Assembly: GCA_017883605.1 (NCBI GenBank)
Contig: JADGNH010000072.1
Location: forward strand, 1-9,410
Direction of reading: 5' to 3'
From: Methanobacteriaceae archaeon
GTDB lineage: Archaea; Methanobacteriota; Methanobacteria; Methanobacteriales; Methanobacteriaceae
Length of the DNA: 9,410 bases
The translations under genes were made by a program, and so were the position numbers. Shown here piece by piece: positions 1-5,711 of this stretch. Under the pieces are notes generated by a model, which did no database searches, was not told where the DNA came from, and saw only the letters and a program-made list of their open reading frames with translations. Every line of letters starts with the position of its first letter. The first letter of the stretch is position 1.

Positions 1-424
1 GAGTTCCCTCCAAGACGTAATCGAACTCCTGACCAGGGTGGGAGTTAATTGAAGGTTTGTTTCCATCTGTTCTGGGTTCAACTGTCACCAGGAAAGTCTC
101 TGCCTTTTTATGGATGAATTTTTCAGCCAGATTTTCATATTTATACTGTTTCCGCCTTTCTACTTCCACATATTTCTCTTTACGGGTAACGGTGAATATA
201 TGCATCCTGGTTTCTTCTCCAGTCATCAGCAATCCCATGTCCACTTTGAATTTCTGTGCTATTTCGTAGAGGATACTGGCGGGAATATCGCTTTTACCCT
301 CTTCATATTCACGGTAAACTTCAACCGGTGCGTTTAAATAGTTTGCCATCTCTTCTGGGCTGATTCCGGATAATTCTCTTAACTCCAGGATACGTGACCC
401 GATTTCTCTTATTTTTTCCTTCAT
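1..424 (-). CDS. XRE-family HTH regulator with C-terminal cupin domain (3' end cut by window edge)
   Basis: The reverse strand translates from ATG at 422-424 to the window edge as 141 residues without a stop. Residues 1-65 form a lambda-repressor-like helix-turn-helix: they begin MKEKIREIGSRILELRE, followed by SPEEMANYLNAPVEVYREYEEG and PASILYEIAQKF. A linker of about 60 charged residues follows, and the last residues, SHPGQEFDYVLEGT, match the start of a small cupin barrel (metal-site motif plus the YVLEG strand). XRE-cupin proteins are usually transcriptional regulators whose cupin senses a small ligand. I recall similar genes next to AMP-forming acyl-CoA synthetases in methanogens, but that neighbour would lie outside the window. 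GGGTG at 430-434 is a plausible ribosome binding site five bases before the ATG. The gene is divergent from the kinase-family gene, and repeated elements in the shared spacer could be its operator. The ligand is unknown. Confidence 0.85.
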   Translation of the reverse strand, partial: MKEKIREIGSRILELRELSGISPEEMANYLNAPVEVYREYEEGKSDIPASILYEIAQKFKVDMGLLMTGEETRMHIFTVTRKEKYVEVERRKQYKYENLAEKFIHKKAETFLVTVEPRTDGNKPSINSHPGQEFDYVLEGT

Positions 425-719
425 GTTGACACCCTTACTTTTAGATATTGATTTTATAATTATCAGGATACTAAAATTCTCTTAAAGAACTTAATCCAAA
501 ATTTATCTAATTCTTAAAATAATGATGTTTTTATTCAGTATATATATGTAATGATTATTAATGACAATTTGTAAAATTCCTGATATACTAAAATTCCTGA
601 TTACTAATAATTACCTTAATGAAATTTGTGGAAATTTATGAAAGAAAATAGTAAAAAAATAAAAAAACCCCCAATTCATATAGCCAATTTACAAAGAATA
701 CATTATGGAGGGGATAACC
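425..719. promoter_or_regulatory. AT-rich divergent spacer with repeated TAAAATTC/TCCTGAT elements
   Basis: This noncoding stretch of about 295 bp separates the XRE-cupin regulator (minus) from the kinase-family gene (plus). ATTATAAAAT, read on the minus strand at 460-451, is a TATA candidate for the regulator. AGTATATATATG at 538-549 is another TATA-like block of unclear direction. The 12-mer ATACTAAAATTC occurs exactly at 468-479 and 585-596. TCCTGAT occurs at 578-584 and 595-601, with its reverse complement ATCAGGA at 462-468. Two 17-nt units therefore stand in tandem at 572-605 and a third related element sits next to the regulator promoter. That arrangement fits a regulator binding region, possibly for autoregulation, but binding is an inference. 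No clear promoter for the plus gene could be singled out. Confidence 0.45.
707..713 (+). promoter_or_regulatory. Ribosome binding site deciding the start of the adenosine-kinase-family gene
   Basis: GGAGGGG lies six bases before ATG 720. It overlaps the upstream in-frame ATG at 705-707, so that ATG can hardly be the start used. Confidence 0.75.
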
Positions 720-1208
720 ATGGAGATTAATCTTAAAATAGTTAAGTTGGAAGCACCAGAAAATTGTAATCTTATTTTAGGCCAGAGCCATTTCATTAAA
801 ACCGTGGAAGACCTTTATGAAGCTATTTTTAATACAGTTCCCCAGGCAGAGTTCGGCCTTGCTTTTGCGGAGGCTTCAGGTGACTGCTTGGTGAGATATG
901 CCGGCAACAATCAGGAGTTGACCAAGCTTGCATCTGAAAAAATGCTGGAGATGGCCTGCGGCCATTCTTTCCTGATCTTCCTTAAAAATGCCTTTCCTAT
1001 AAACGTTACCCAGCGCATAAAAAGCGTTCCTGAAGTGGTAAATCTATTCTGTGCCACTGCCAACCCCGTACAGGCCATTGTTGCAGAGACAGAACAGGGT
1101 AAGGGAATAATAGGAGTAATAGACGGATCAAGCCCTAATAAAATAGAAACGGAGAAGGATGTGGAGTATCGGGAAAAATTTCTACGGGATATCGGGTATA
1201 AATTCTGA
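720..1208 (+). CDS. Adenosine-specific kinase family protein (DUF355 / PF04008)
   Basis: The 162-residue product matches the archaeal family called adenosine-specific kinase (PF04008), small soluble proteins of about 160 residues. Recognisable blocks are ILGQSHFIKTVEDLYEAI (19-36), FGLAFAEASGDCLVRYAGN (45-63), GHSFLIFLKNAFPINV (81-96), VPEVVNLFCATANPVQAI (103-120), VAETEQGKGIIGVIDG (121-136), and the closing REKFLRDIGYKF. A member from Pyrobaculum was named for nucleoside binding in its structure; the in vivo reaction is, as far as I know, unproven, so the kinase label should be read with care. I chose ATG 720 because GGAGGGG at 707-713 lies six bases before it. An in-frame ATG at 705 overlaps that Shine-Dalgarno sequence and would add five residues the family does not need. 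The gene is monocistronic, ending 148 bp before the next gene's start. Confidence 0.9.
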   Translation: MEINLKIVKLEAPENCNLILGQSHFIKTVEDLYEAIFNTVPQAEFGLAFAEASGDCLVRYAGNNQELTKLASEKMLEMACGHSFLIFLKNAFPINVTQRIKSVPEVVNLFCATANPVQAIVAETEQGKGIIGVIDGSSPNKIETEKDVEYREKFLRDIGYKF

Positions 1209-1268
1209 ATCCATCTGAAGCTAATCTGGAATTTAACTGCTTTTATTTAAAGTTTTTGCCAAAAAAAA

Positions 1269-1276
1269 TTTATAAA
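1269..1276 (+). promoter_or_regulatory. Archaeal TATA box (box A) for the 110-residue orphan gene
   Basis: TTTATAAA is preceded by a run of eight A, a good match to the methanogen box A with an A-rich BRE. Start of transcription about 25 bases downstream (near 1296) would give a leader of some 60 bases. GAAGGT at 1345-1350 then serves as ribosome binding site for ATG 1357. Confidence 0.6.
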
Positions 1277-1356
1277 GGAATTTACAAAGTACAATATTAA
1301 CTAAAAATAAGTTACAGAGTTTAATATTAATAAAAAAATAAAAAGAAGGTCTTTAT

Positions 1357-1689
1357 ATGGCAGAAGCAAAGATAGTGTTCCGAAAAAGTAGTGGAAGTAA
1401 AAAAAAGGATAAAGAATTTCTTGAAGTAAGTGAAGAAAACGTCAGCTTGCAGAACCAGCGTGAAAGTGCCCTGATGATTTCCTTCAAAGCTCCTGAAAAT
1501 AAGGTTGAAGAAATAAATCAATTTTTTGACAGTTTCGACGAATTAGAACCTATTTTGGTAGATATAGCTAGTGCTGGAGATGTGGAATACTACTTTAGGG
1601 GAATATCTCCCCTGAAAGAGTTAGATGAGGAGGGTGAATCTCTACAGCATTTCAGCGTTACCCTGCAGTTACGCCGAGAATTCCTTTAA
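1357..1689 (+). CDS. Uncharacterised 110-residue protein
   Basis: I do not recognise this protein. It is small, soluble and acidic in its second half, with a lysine-rich stretch at 10-19 (KSSGSKKKDK). The pattern after residue 35 looks like a compact alpha/beta domain: a strand ALMISFKAP (38-46), a helix KVEEINQFFDSFDEL (49-63), a strand ILVDIASAGDVEYYFRGI (66-83), and a final strand HFSVTLQLRREFL (98-110). There is no signal peptide, membrane segment, cysteine or obvious catalytic motif. GAAGGT at 1345-1350, six bases before the ATG, and a strong TATA box at 1269-1276 show that it is expressed as its own unit. It faces the archaeoflavoprotein gene across a repeat-filled spacer. It is probably a lineage-restricted gene of methanogens, but a search would be needed to say so. 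Confidence 0.7.
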   Translation: MAEAKIVFRKSSGSKKKDKEFLEVSEENVSLQNQRESALMISFKAPENKVEEINQFFDSFDELEPILVDIASAGDVEYYFRGISPLKELDEEGESLQHFSVTLQLRREFL

Positions 1690-1698
1690 ACCATTGAT

Positions 1699-1731
1699 TG
1701 GGCTTTAATCTACTTTCATTTATTAAGCCCA
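1699..1731 (+). terminator. Hairpin after the 110-residue gene, possible terminator
   Basis: Ten bases after the stop codon, TGGGCTT (1699-1705) can pair with AAGCCCA (1725-1731). AAT/ATT (1707-1709 with 1722-1724) extends the stem past one unpaired T. ATTAAGCCCA at 1722-1731 is also the exact reverse complement of TGGGCTTAAT at 1766-1775, so an alternative hairpin is possible. T-rich sequence follows both. The role is inferred. Confidence 0.4.
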
Positions 1732-1796
1732 TTAATTTATTTTATTTATTAACTCTATTCATTATTGGGCTTAATTTACTGATTAGACCTATACAT

Positions 1797-1880
1797 CTAC
1801 TAATTAGTCTATCCAACTATTAATTAAGTCTATCCAACTATTAATTAAGTCTATCCAACTATTAATTAAGCCCATCCAAC
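1797..1880. repeat. Tandem 20-21 nt repeats between convergent genes
   Basis: The unit CTATTAATTAAGTCTATCCAA occurs at 1817-1837 and 1838-1858 (identical) and at 1859-1879 with CCC in place of TCT near its end. A 20-nt variant precedes them at 1797-1816 and a more decayed copy lies around 1779-1796. The last units abut the stop codon of the archaeoflavoprotein gene (1883-1885). There is no spacer between units, so this is not a CRISPR array. It looks like replication slippage in a convergent spacer, with TTAATTAA palindromes in each unit. Confidence 0.85.
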
Positions 1881-1882
1881 TA

Positions 1883-2440
1883 TTAAACGTGTTTCTCAAA
1901 TATACGGGGAATTTCATCTGGATTTTCAAATACAAAGGTGTTTTCCATACTCTGCAGATTTTTAACGTGATCAGCATCTTGCTTGGTTACTTTAATATCT
2001 AAGTTATGTCCATTAGGAAGCTTAGTCCTGACAATTCCTTCTCTGAAGTCAGTGGGCATTATATAGATGGGTGTAGAAGTTTTTTGACCCATTATGGCTG
2101 CATTGGTAAGTAGAGTGTCTGCTATTCTCAGAGAAATTTTGGCCACGGTGTTGGAAGTGGTAGGGGCTATCAAAAGAAATTCATACTTCTTAAGTTGTAT
2201 TTGGCCAGCCAGGAATGGTGCATTGGCGTTTATCTCCGTCCAAGTCTTATCAAAGATGGTCTCCATGGTGTTGGAGAGGTTGTAGTATTTTAAGACCTGA
2301 TCCCCTGATTTTGATATGTATACTCGTATATCAAACTGGTCTTTGTACTTTTCCTTCATCTTTCCCATTATCTCCACGGTTTCCAATATCTTTTCACCGC
2401 TTCCAGTTATTCCCCAGGCAATTTTCCTTCTTTTTGACAT
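1883..2440 (-). CDS. Archaeoflavoprotein, AfpA/DmrX type (FMN-binding HFCD-fold flavoprotein)
   Basis: The 185-residue product is a single flavoprotein domain (PF02441 fold). It starts KIAWGITGSGEKILETVEIM (6-25), where GITGSG is the FMN phosphate loop. It then has a strand IRVYISKSGDQVLKYY (38-53), the block EINANAPFLAGQIQLKKYEFLLIAPTTSNTVAKI (split at 69-85 and 86-102), ADTLLTNAAIMGQ (107-119) and PIYIMPTD (124-131). This is the archaeal two-family group that includes A. fulgidus AF1518 (AfpA, a homodimeric FMN protein accepting electrons from ferredoxin) and the MJ0208/DmrX type annotated as dihydromethanopterin reductase. I favour AfpA by overall look but cannot separate them by eye. It is cytosolic, with no iron-sulfur motif of its own. 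The start ATG at 2438-2440 has only a weak GAGAGA upstream. The gene is divergent from the Cys4 protein, with 166 bp between. Confidence 0.8.
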   Translation of the reverse strand: MSKRRKIAWGITGSGEKILETVEIMGKMKEKYKDQFDIRVYISKSGDQVLKYYNLSNTMETIFDKTWTEINANAPFLAGQIQLKKYEFLLIAPTTSNTVAKISLRIADTLLTNAAIMGQKTSTPIYIMPTDFREGIVRTKLPNGHNLDIKVTKQDADHVKNLQSMENTFVFENPDEIPRIFEKHV

Positions 2441-2567
2441 GAATCTCTCTTTATAATTAATCCGTAATTTATTTTTCTATTAAGATTTATTAAGGAAGTG
2501 GGGTAAGTGGAACTACAAAAGTTATTATATCATAAATCACAAAAAATCTAACAAAAAGTAATTAAAC

Positions 2568-2576
2568 TTAAATATT
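2568..2576 (+). promoter_or_regulatory. TATA-like box for the Cys4 repeat protein
   Basis: TTAAATATT would place the transcript start near 2598, only about ten bases before ATG 2607. The message may therefore be leaderless or nearly so, which agrees with the lack of a ribosome binding site there. This is a weak match in a very AT-rich spacer. Confidence 0.35.
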
Positions 2577-2606
2577 TCACATAAACTAGATTTAAACGCT
2601 TAAATA

Positions 2607-2951
2607 ATGCATTTTAACTATTTAAACATGATTTTAGAGGTGTTGAAAATAGAAAATCATAATAAGAACATAAAAAGTGATTCAAAAGATGATAAACACA
2701 TTGGGAATAAATCTGATGAGAGTAAATCGGATGAGAATAAAACTGATGAGAATAAACTCGAGAAAACCAAAGATGATGAGAACAGAGCTGAGAAAAAAAA
2801 CGCTGATGAGAATAAACCTGAGAAGATTGAAACCTGTTACTTCTGCCTTAAAAAATTTGACATAAACAAAGATGATTTAAGCCACTACAAATACGGTGAA
2901 TATCCCATGTGCGATTACTGCGCCCAATTTTACGGGTTTTATTCTGATTAA
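2607..2951 (+). CDS. Small protein with charged pentapeptide repeats and a C-terminal CxxC...CxxC zinc-binding motif
   Basis: I do not know a named family for this 114-residue protein. Residues 37-73 are a low-complexity linker of five-residue units: DESKS, DENKT, DENKL, EKTKD, DENRA, EKKNA, DENKP, EK. They are encoded by 15-bp near repeats based on GATGAGAATAAA. The C-terminal 40 residues carry CYFC (77-80) and CDYC (102-105), a Cys4 arrangement with 21 residues between pairs, typical of a zinc ribbon, flanked by aromatic residues (FYGFYSD end). A role in nucleic-acid or protein contact is possible, but nothing in the sequence fixes it. The start is uncertain: ATG 2607 suits a near-leaderless message, ATG 2628 would remove seven residues, and neither has a ribosome binding site. 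The gene is convergent with glmM across 182 bp of A/T-rich DNA. Confidence 0.75.
   Translation: MHFNYLNMILEVLKIENHNKNIKSDSKDDKHIGNKSDESKSDENKTDENKLEKTKDDENRAEKKNADENKPEKIETCYFCLKKFDINKDDLSHYKYGEYPMCDYCAQFYGFYSD
2715..2825 (+). repeat. 15-bp coding repeats in the Cys4 protein gene
   Basis: GATGAGA(A/G)TAAA recurs at 15-bp steps at 2715, 2730 and 2745, and again at 2805 after two degenerate GAGAA units. The frame is kept, so copy number can change without breaking the protein. The encoded stretch is almost all Asp, Glu, Asn and Lys and is probably disordered. Confidence 0.8.
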
Positions 2952-3090
2952 GTTCTTTGATGGTACTTAATCCAGTGATCAAATTGATTTTTTAATTAAG
3001 AAATTATAAAATATGAAAATTTTTTAAATAAATTAAAGAAAAATATTATTAAAAAAGATAAGAAAACGCATTTAAAAAGATAAAGAGATA

Positions 3091-3099
3091 AAAAAAAAT
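3091..3099 (-). terminator. Oligo-T terminator candidate after glmM
   Basis: Nine A on the plus strand, read as nine T on the minus strand, lie about 35 bases past the glmM stop codon. T-runs without a stem are the usual archaeal termination signal. For the opposing Cys4 gene, a T-run at about 2987-2992 could play the same part. Confidence 0.45.
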
Positions 3100-3133
3100 T
3101 TGTATAAGTCATAATAAAATATTTAAAGATATT

Positions 3134-4537
3134 TCACGACTCCAACTGTTTTATAACCAGATTTATACCCCACTCTGCCATTTCTTTTGCATCTTCTTCT
3201 TTTTCAGCTTCTGCAAAGCATCTGAATATTGGTTCTGTTCCAGAAGCTCTTATTATAACCCATCCTTCATCTTTAAAGATCTTAACACCGTCAGTGGTGT
3301 CTACCTTGTTTCCAGTGGCTTTAGCGATTTCAGCAATTTTCTCCATGACCTCTTCTTTAAGATCATCAGGACATTCCACCTTCTTCTTGTCAGAATGATA
3401 TGCCGGGAGCTCTTTTATAAGTTGGGATAGTGGTTTTTTCTGCCGAGCCATTATTTCCACAATCTTAGCTGTTGAAAGAGCTGCATCCCTTCCATATACA
3501 AAATCAGGAAATATTAATCCCCCATTTTCCTCCCCACCAAATAATCCATCCCTGTCTTTAAGTTCCCGAGCCACCAGCAGGTCTCCCACTGCAGTGGTCA
3601 CCACTTCTCCACCGTGCTCCTCTGCAATATCATAGATTGCTGAGGATGTGGCTACGGTGGTAACAATCAATCCTCCGCCATTTTCAATTAGCATGTACTT
3701 CTCCACCAGAGCGAAGGTCTTATCTCCAAATACAAAGTTTCCCTTCTCATCTATGCAGATGGTGCGGTCTGCATCGCCGTCATGGGCAATTCCCAGGTCT
3801 GCCCCGATGGCCTTCACCGCTACTATAAGCTCCTGAAGGTTCTCTTTATTTGGCTCTGGATTCCTTCCAGGGAAGAATCCGTCCGGCTGGCAGTTCATGG
3901 TGGTAACCTCACAACCCAACCTCCTTAAGACGTAAGGGGTGGTAAAACAGGCAGCTCCACTTCCACAGTCCACTAAAACCTTTAATTTAGCATTTTTTAT
4001 AGCTTCCCCATCCACACGGGTTATAACATTTTCTATGTATTCCTCTGTTATATTAAGATTGGATACAACCTCTCCCATCTGATCCCAGGATACTCTATCG
4101 GGATTTTTAACAAAAAATTCGTCTGGGTTTTCAACTAAATCCCCTTCTGGGTTTTGAACCATGAACATCTCTTCTATCTTTTCTTCCGTACTATCTGGGA
4201 TTCCTATGCCATCTTTATCCACTATTTTTATACCATTAAAATTTGGAGGGTTGTGGGAAGCAGTGATGATCACCCCTCCATCATAGTAGTTTCTAACAGC
4301 AAATTGGACTGCCGGGGTAGGTAAAATCCCTAAATCAAACACGTCACATCCAGATGATAACAGTCCGGATATAACCGCATGTTTTATCATTGAGGTGGTG
4401 GTTCTGGGATCTCCCCCCACCGCCACCCGACCCTGAACAAGAGTTCCGTAGGCTGCCGCCAGTCTTGAAGCTAATTCTGGTGTTAATTCTTCGTTTGCAA
4501 TTCTTCTAATCCCAAAGGTTCCGAATAATCGTTTCAT
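3134..4537 (-). CDS. glmM: Phosphoglucosamine mutase (archaeal GlmM, alpha-D-phosphohexomutase family)
   Basis: The enzyme converts glucosamine-6-phosphate to glucosamine-1-phosphate on the way to UDP-GlcNAc. In Methanobacteriales this feeds pseudomurein and glycan synthesis. The 467-residue length is normal. The family signature is complete: FGTFGIRRIANEELTPE at the N-terminus, the active-site loop TASHNPPNFNG (92-102) with the phosphoserine Ser94, the magnesium loop DGDADR (253-258), the sugar-specificity loop GEENGG (335-340), and the phosphate-binding loop RASGTEP (430-436). Archaeal phosphomannomutases belong to the same superfamily, so a mannose or dual activity cannot be excluded; the FGTFGIRR start and GEENGG loop favour glucosamine. 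AGGAAGG at 4552-4546 lies eight bases before the ATG, and a TATA box stands at 4588-4575. It is divergent from the glucose-6-phosphate isomerase gene, which interconverts the fructose-6-phosphate from which this pathway starts. Confidence 0.9.
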   Translation of the reverse strand: MKRLFGTFGIRRIANEELTPELASRLAAAYGTLVQGRVAVGGDPRTTTSMIKHAVISGLLSSGCDVFDLGILPTPAVQFAVRNYYDGGVIITASHNPPNFNGIKIVDKDGIGIPDSTEEKIEEMFMVQNPEGDLVENPDEFFVKNPDRVSWDQMGEVVSNLNITEEYIENVITRVDGEAIKNAKLKVLVDCGSGAACFTTPYVLRRLGCEVTTMNCQPDGFFPGRNPEPNKENLQELIVAVKAIGADLGIAHDGDADRTICIDEKGNFVFGDKTFALVEKYMLIENGGGLIVTTVATSSAIYDIAEEHGGEVVTTAVGDLLVARELKDRDGLFGGEENGGLIFPDFVYGRDAALSTAKIVEIMARQKKPLSQLIKELPAYHSDKKKVECPDDLKEEVMEKIAEIAKATGNKVDTTDGVKIFKDEGWVIIRASGTEPIFRCFAEAEKEEDAKEMAEWGINLVIKQLES

Positions 4538-4574
4538 AATCTAAACCTTCCTTTTTCCCAATATGATGATGAAA

Positions 4575-4588
4575 ATTTTATTTATATT
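4575..4588 (-). promoter_or_regulatory. TATA box for glmM
   Basis: Read on the minus strand this is AATATAAATAAAAT. It predicts a start near 4558 and a leader of about 20 bases that just contains the AGGAAGG ribosome binding site. A second TATA-like block for the same direction, ATATAAATAG, lies farther up at 4667-4658, and may be a secondary promoter. Confidence 0.5.
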
Positions 4589-4600
4589 CTTATCTATTCC

Positions 4601-4648
4601 TTATCTAATCCCATTCTACACTTCTTATCTAATCCCATTCTACACTTC
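4601..4648. repeat. Perfect 24-bp tandem duplication upstream of glmM
   Basis: A 24-base unit starting TTATCTAATCCC and ending TACACTTC stands at 4601-4624 and again without change at 4625-4648. A shorter partial copy, CTTATCTATTCC, lies just before at 4589-4600. The duplication sits between the proximal and distal glmM TATA candidates. Complete identity suggests it is recent. Confidence 0.9.
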
Positions 4649-4683
4649 TTAAAGTGCTATTTATATCTGTTTGAAATGAGAAT

Positions 4684-4695
4684 CTTATATAAATA
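4684..4695 (+). promoter_or_regulatory. Strong box A (CTTATATAAATA), distal isomerase promoter or bidirectional
   Basis: This is the best TATA match in the spacer, but it lies about 240 bases before the isomerase start codon. If used rightward, transcription would begin near 4716 and leave a leader of over 200 bases. Its TTATATAA core reads the same on both strands, so it might also fire toward glmM. Confidence 0.4.
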
Positions 4696-4933
4696 CCTTA
4701 TATTAACTTAGCACAATTTATTTTTATTTATACCGATCTTTTTTTATCTAATAGAATTCAGGATCTTCTTTTGAAATTTTATTATTATGAAATATTTTAA
4801 TGGCTTGTTATTATAAAAAACTTTAAGCTTGTATAACTATTATACTAAGATAATAACCTCCTTTATCATCTCTTTACCTAATAACCTTAAAGTAATAAAT
4901 AGTAGGTCGAGCAACAATATAATCGGTGTCTTT

Positions 4934-5677
4934 ATGAATTCAGAAAGAGTGCTAGAATTTGGAGGAAAAAGGGTCAACCCGGATATAAGAAAGCTCAGCG
5001 ACATGAAGGATGTTATCTATGATATCAACTGGCTGAAAACCACTGCTGATTTTGATCTTTATTACATGTACCGGGACCTGGCCTTGACTGGAGAAGACAG
5101 CTCCCGGATCATGGATCAGGGGCTGCGTTACGACATCACGGTAATACCACCCCAAAACTTGGGAAGAGAGTTTATTAAGACGGCCGGACATTATCACCCC
5201 CTAATAAAAGGTACTCCTTATACCTACCCTGAGGTCTATGAGGTTTTAGAGGGCATGGCACACTACCTCTTGCAAAAGTGCGAAGACGGTGAAATAGTGG
5301 ATATCATCATGATCGATGCTGCCAAAGGTGATAAAGTTATAGTTCCTCCTAATTACGGGCATGTAACCATAAACCCCTCAGAAAATGAGCTTAAAATGGC
5401 TAACTGGGTGTCCAGAAATTTTTCATCCATATACCGGCCCTACAAAAAAAATGGTGGCGCTGCTTATTTTGAGCTAAACGACGGACAGATAATCCAAAAT
5501 GAAAACTACAGCCAAATACCAGACATCCGTTATCTTAAACCGATTAACATCTCCAAGATTGGGTTTGATAAAAGCAAAAATATGTACAGTCTAATTGAAG
5601 ACCTACAACAACTAAATTATCTTAATAAACCTCAAGATTATGGGTGGCTGTGGGATTTGGTGGTGAAAAAACAATAA
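4934..5677 (+). CDS. Glucose-6-phosphate isomerase, archaeal cupin type (PF06560)
   Basis: The enzyme interconverts glucose-6-phosphate and fructose-6-phosphate in the cytosol, in gluconeogenesis and sugar storage. It is unrelated in fold to the bacterial PGI. The 247-residue product shows the conserved order GLRYDITVIPP (63-73), the metal-binding cupin motif GHYHP (85-89, His86 and His88), TYPEVYEVLEG (97-107, Glu100) and PPNYGHVTINPS (138-149, His143). These four ligands match the metal site of the Pyrococcus enzyme. After the barrel come WVSRNFSSIYRPYKKNGGAAYF and a C-terminal extension of about 60 residues, longer than the shortest family members of about 190. I start at ATG 4934 (GGTG five bases ahead). 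The upstream in-frame ATG 4829 would add 35 residues without family support or a ribosome binding site. It is divergent from glmM and convergent with the next gene after only 34 bp. Confidence 0.9.
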   Translation: MNSERVLEFGGKRVNPDIRKLSDMKDVIYDINWLKTTADFDLYYMYRDLALTGEDSSRIMDQGLRYDITVIPPQNLGREFIKTAGHYHPLIKGTPYTYPEVYEVLEGMAHYLLQKCEDGEIVDIIMIDAAKGDKVIVPPNYGHVTINPSENELKMANWVSRNFSSIYRPYKKNGGAAYFELNDGQIIQNENYSQIPDIRYLKPINISKIGFDKSKNMYSLIEDLQQLNYLNKPQDYGWLWDLVVKKQ

Positions 5678-5711
5678 ACCTTAAAACAACCATTACATTT
5701 CAACTAATATC

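Larger units (their letters stand above)
4538..4933. promoter_or_regulatory. Long AT-rich divergent region between glmM and glucose-6-phosphate isomerase
   Basis: The 396 bp hold the glmM promoter, a perfect 24-bp tandem duplication (4601-4648) and several TATA candidates. The TTATATAA core at 4685-4692 is palindromic and could work in either direction. TTATAAAA at 4811-4818 faces the isomerase gene and would leave a leader of about 95 bases. GGTG at 4925-4928 is the isomerase ribosome binding site. A T-run lies at 4740-4746. An open frame from ATG 4829 runs into the isomerase gene but its 35 extra residues resemble translated spacer. No RNA gene was recognised. Confidence 0.5.

Noticed and set aside
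57..337. Two plus-strand open frames at the left edge
   Set aside because: Both lie antisense to the clearly recognisable XRE-cupin regulator and have no homologous features.
705..719. Upstream ATG for the adenosine-kinase-family gene
   Set aside because: The ATG overlaps the GGAGGGG ribosome site that serves ATG 720, and family members start with MEI/MEIKL-like sequence.
1797..1880. CRISPR array or attachment site
   Set aside because: Tandem units have no spacers; no integrase, tRNA gene or mobile gene is nearby.
4696..4830. Small RNA gene downstream of the strong TATA box at 4684-4695
   Set aside because: The sequence that follows is nearly pure A/T without a convincing stem; only a T-run at 4740-4746 would support an end.
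4829..4933. Upstream in-frame start extending the isomerase by 35 residues
   Set aside because: No ribosome binding site, composition like translated AT-rich spacer, and family proteins begin near the GGTG-preceded ATG 4934.
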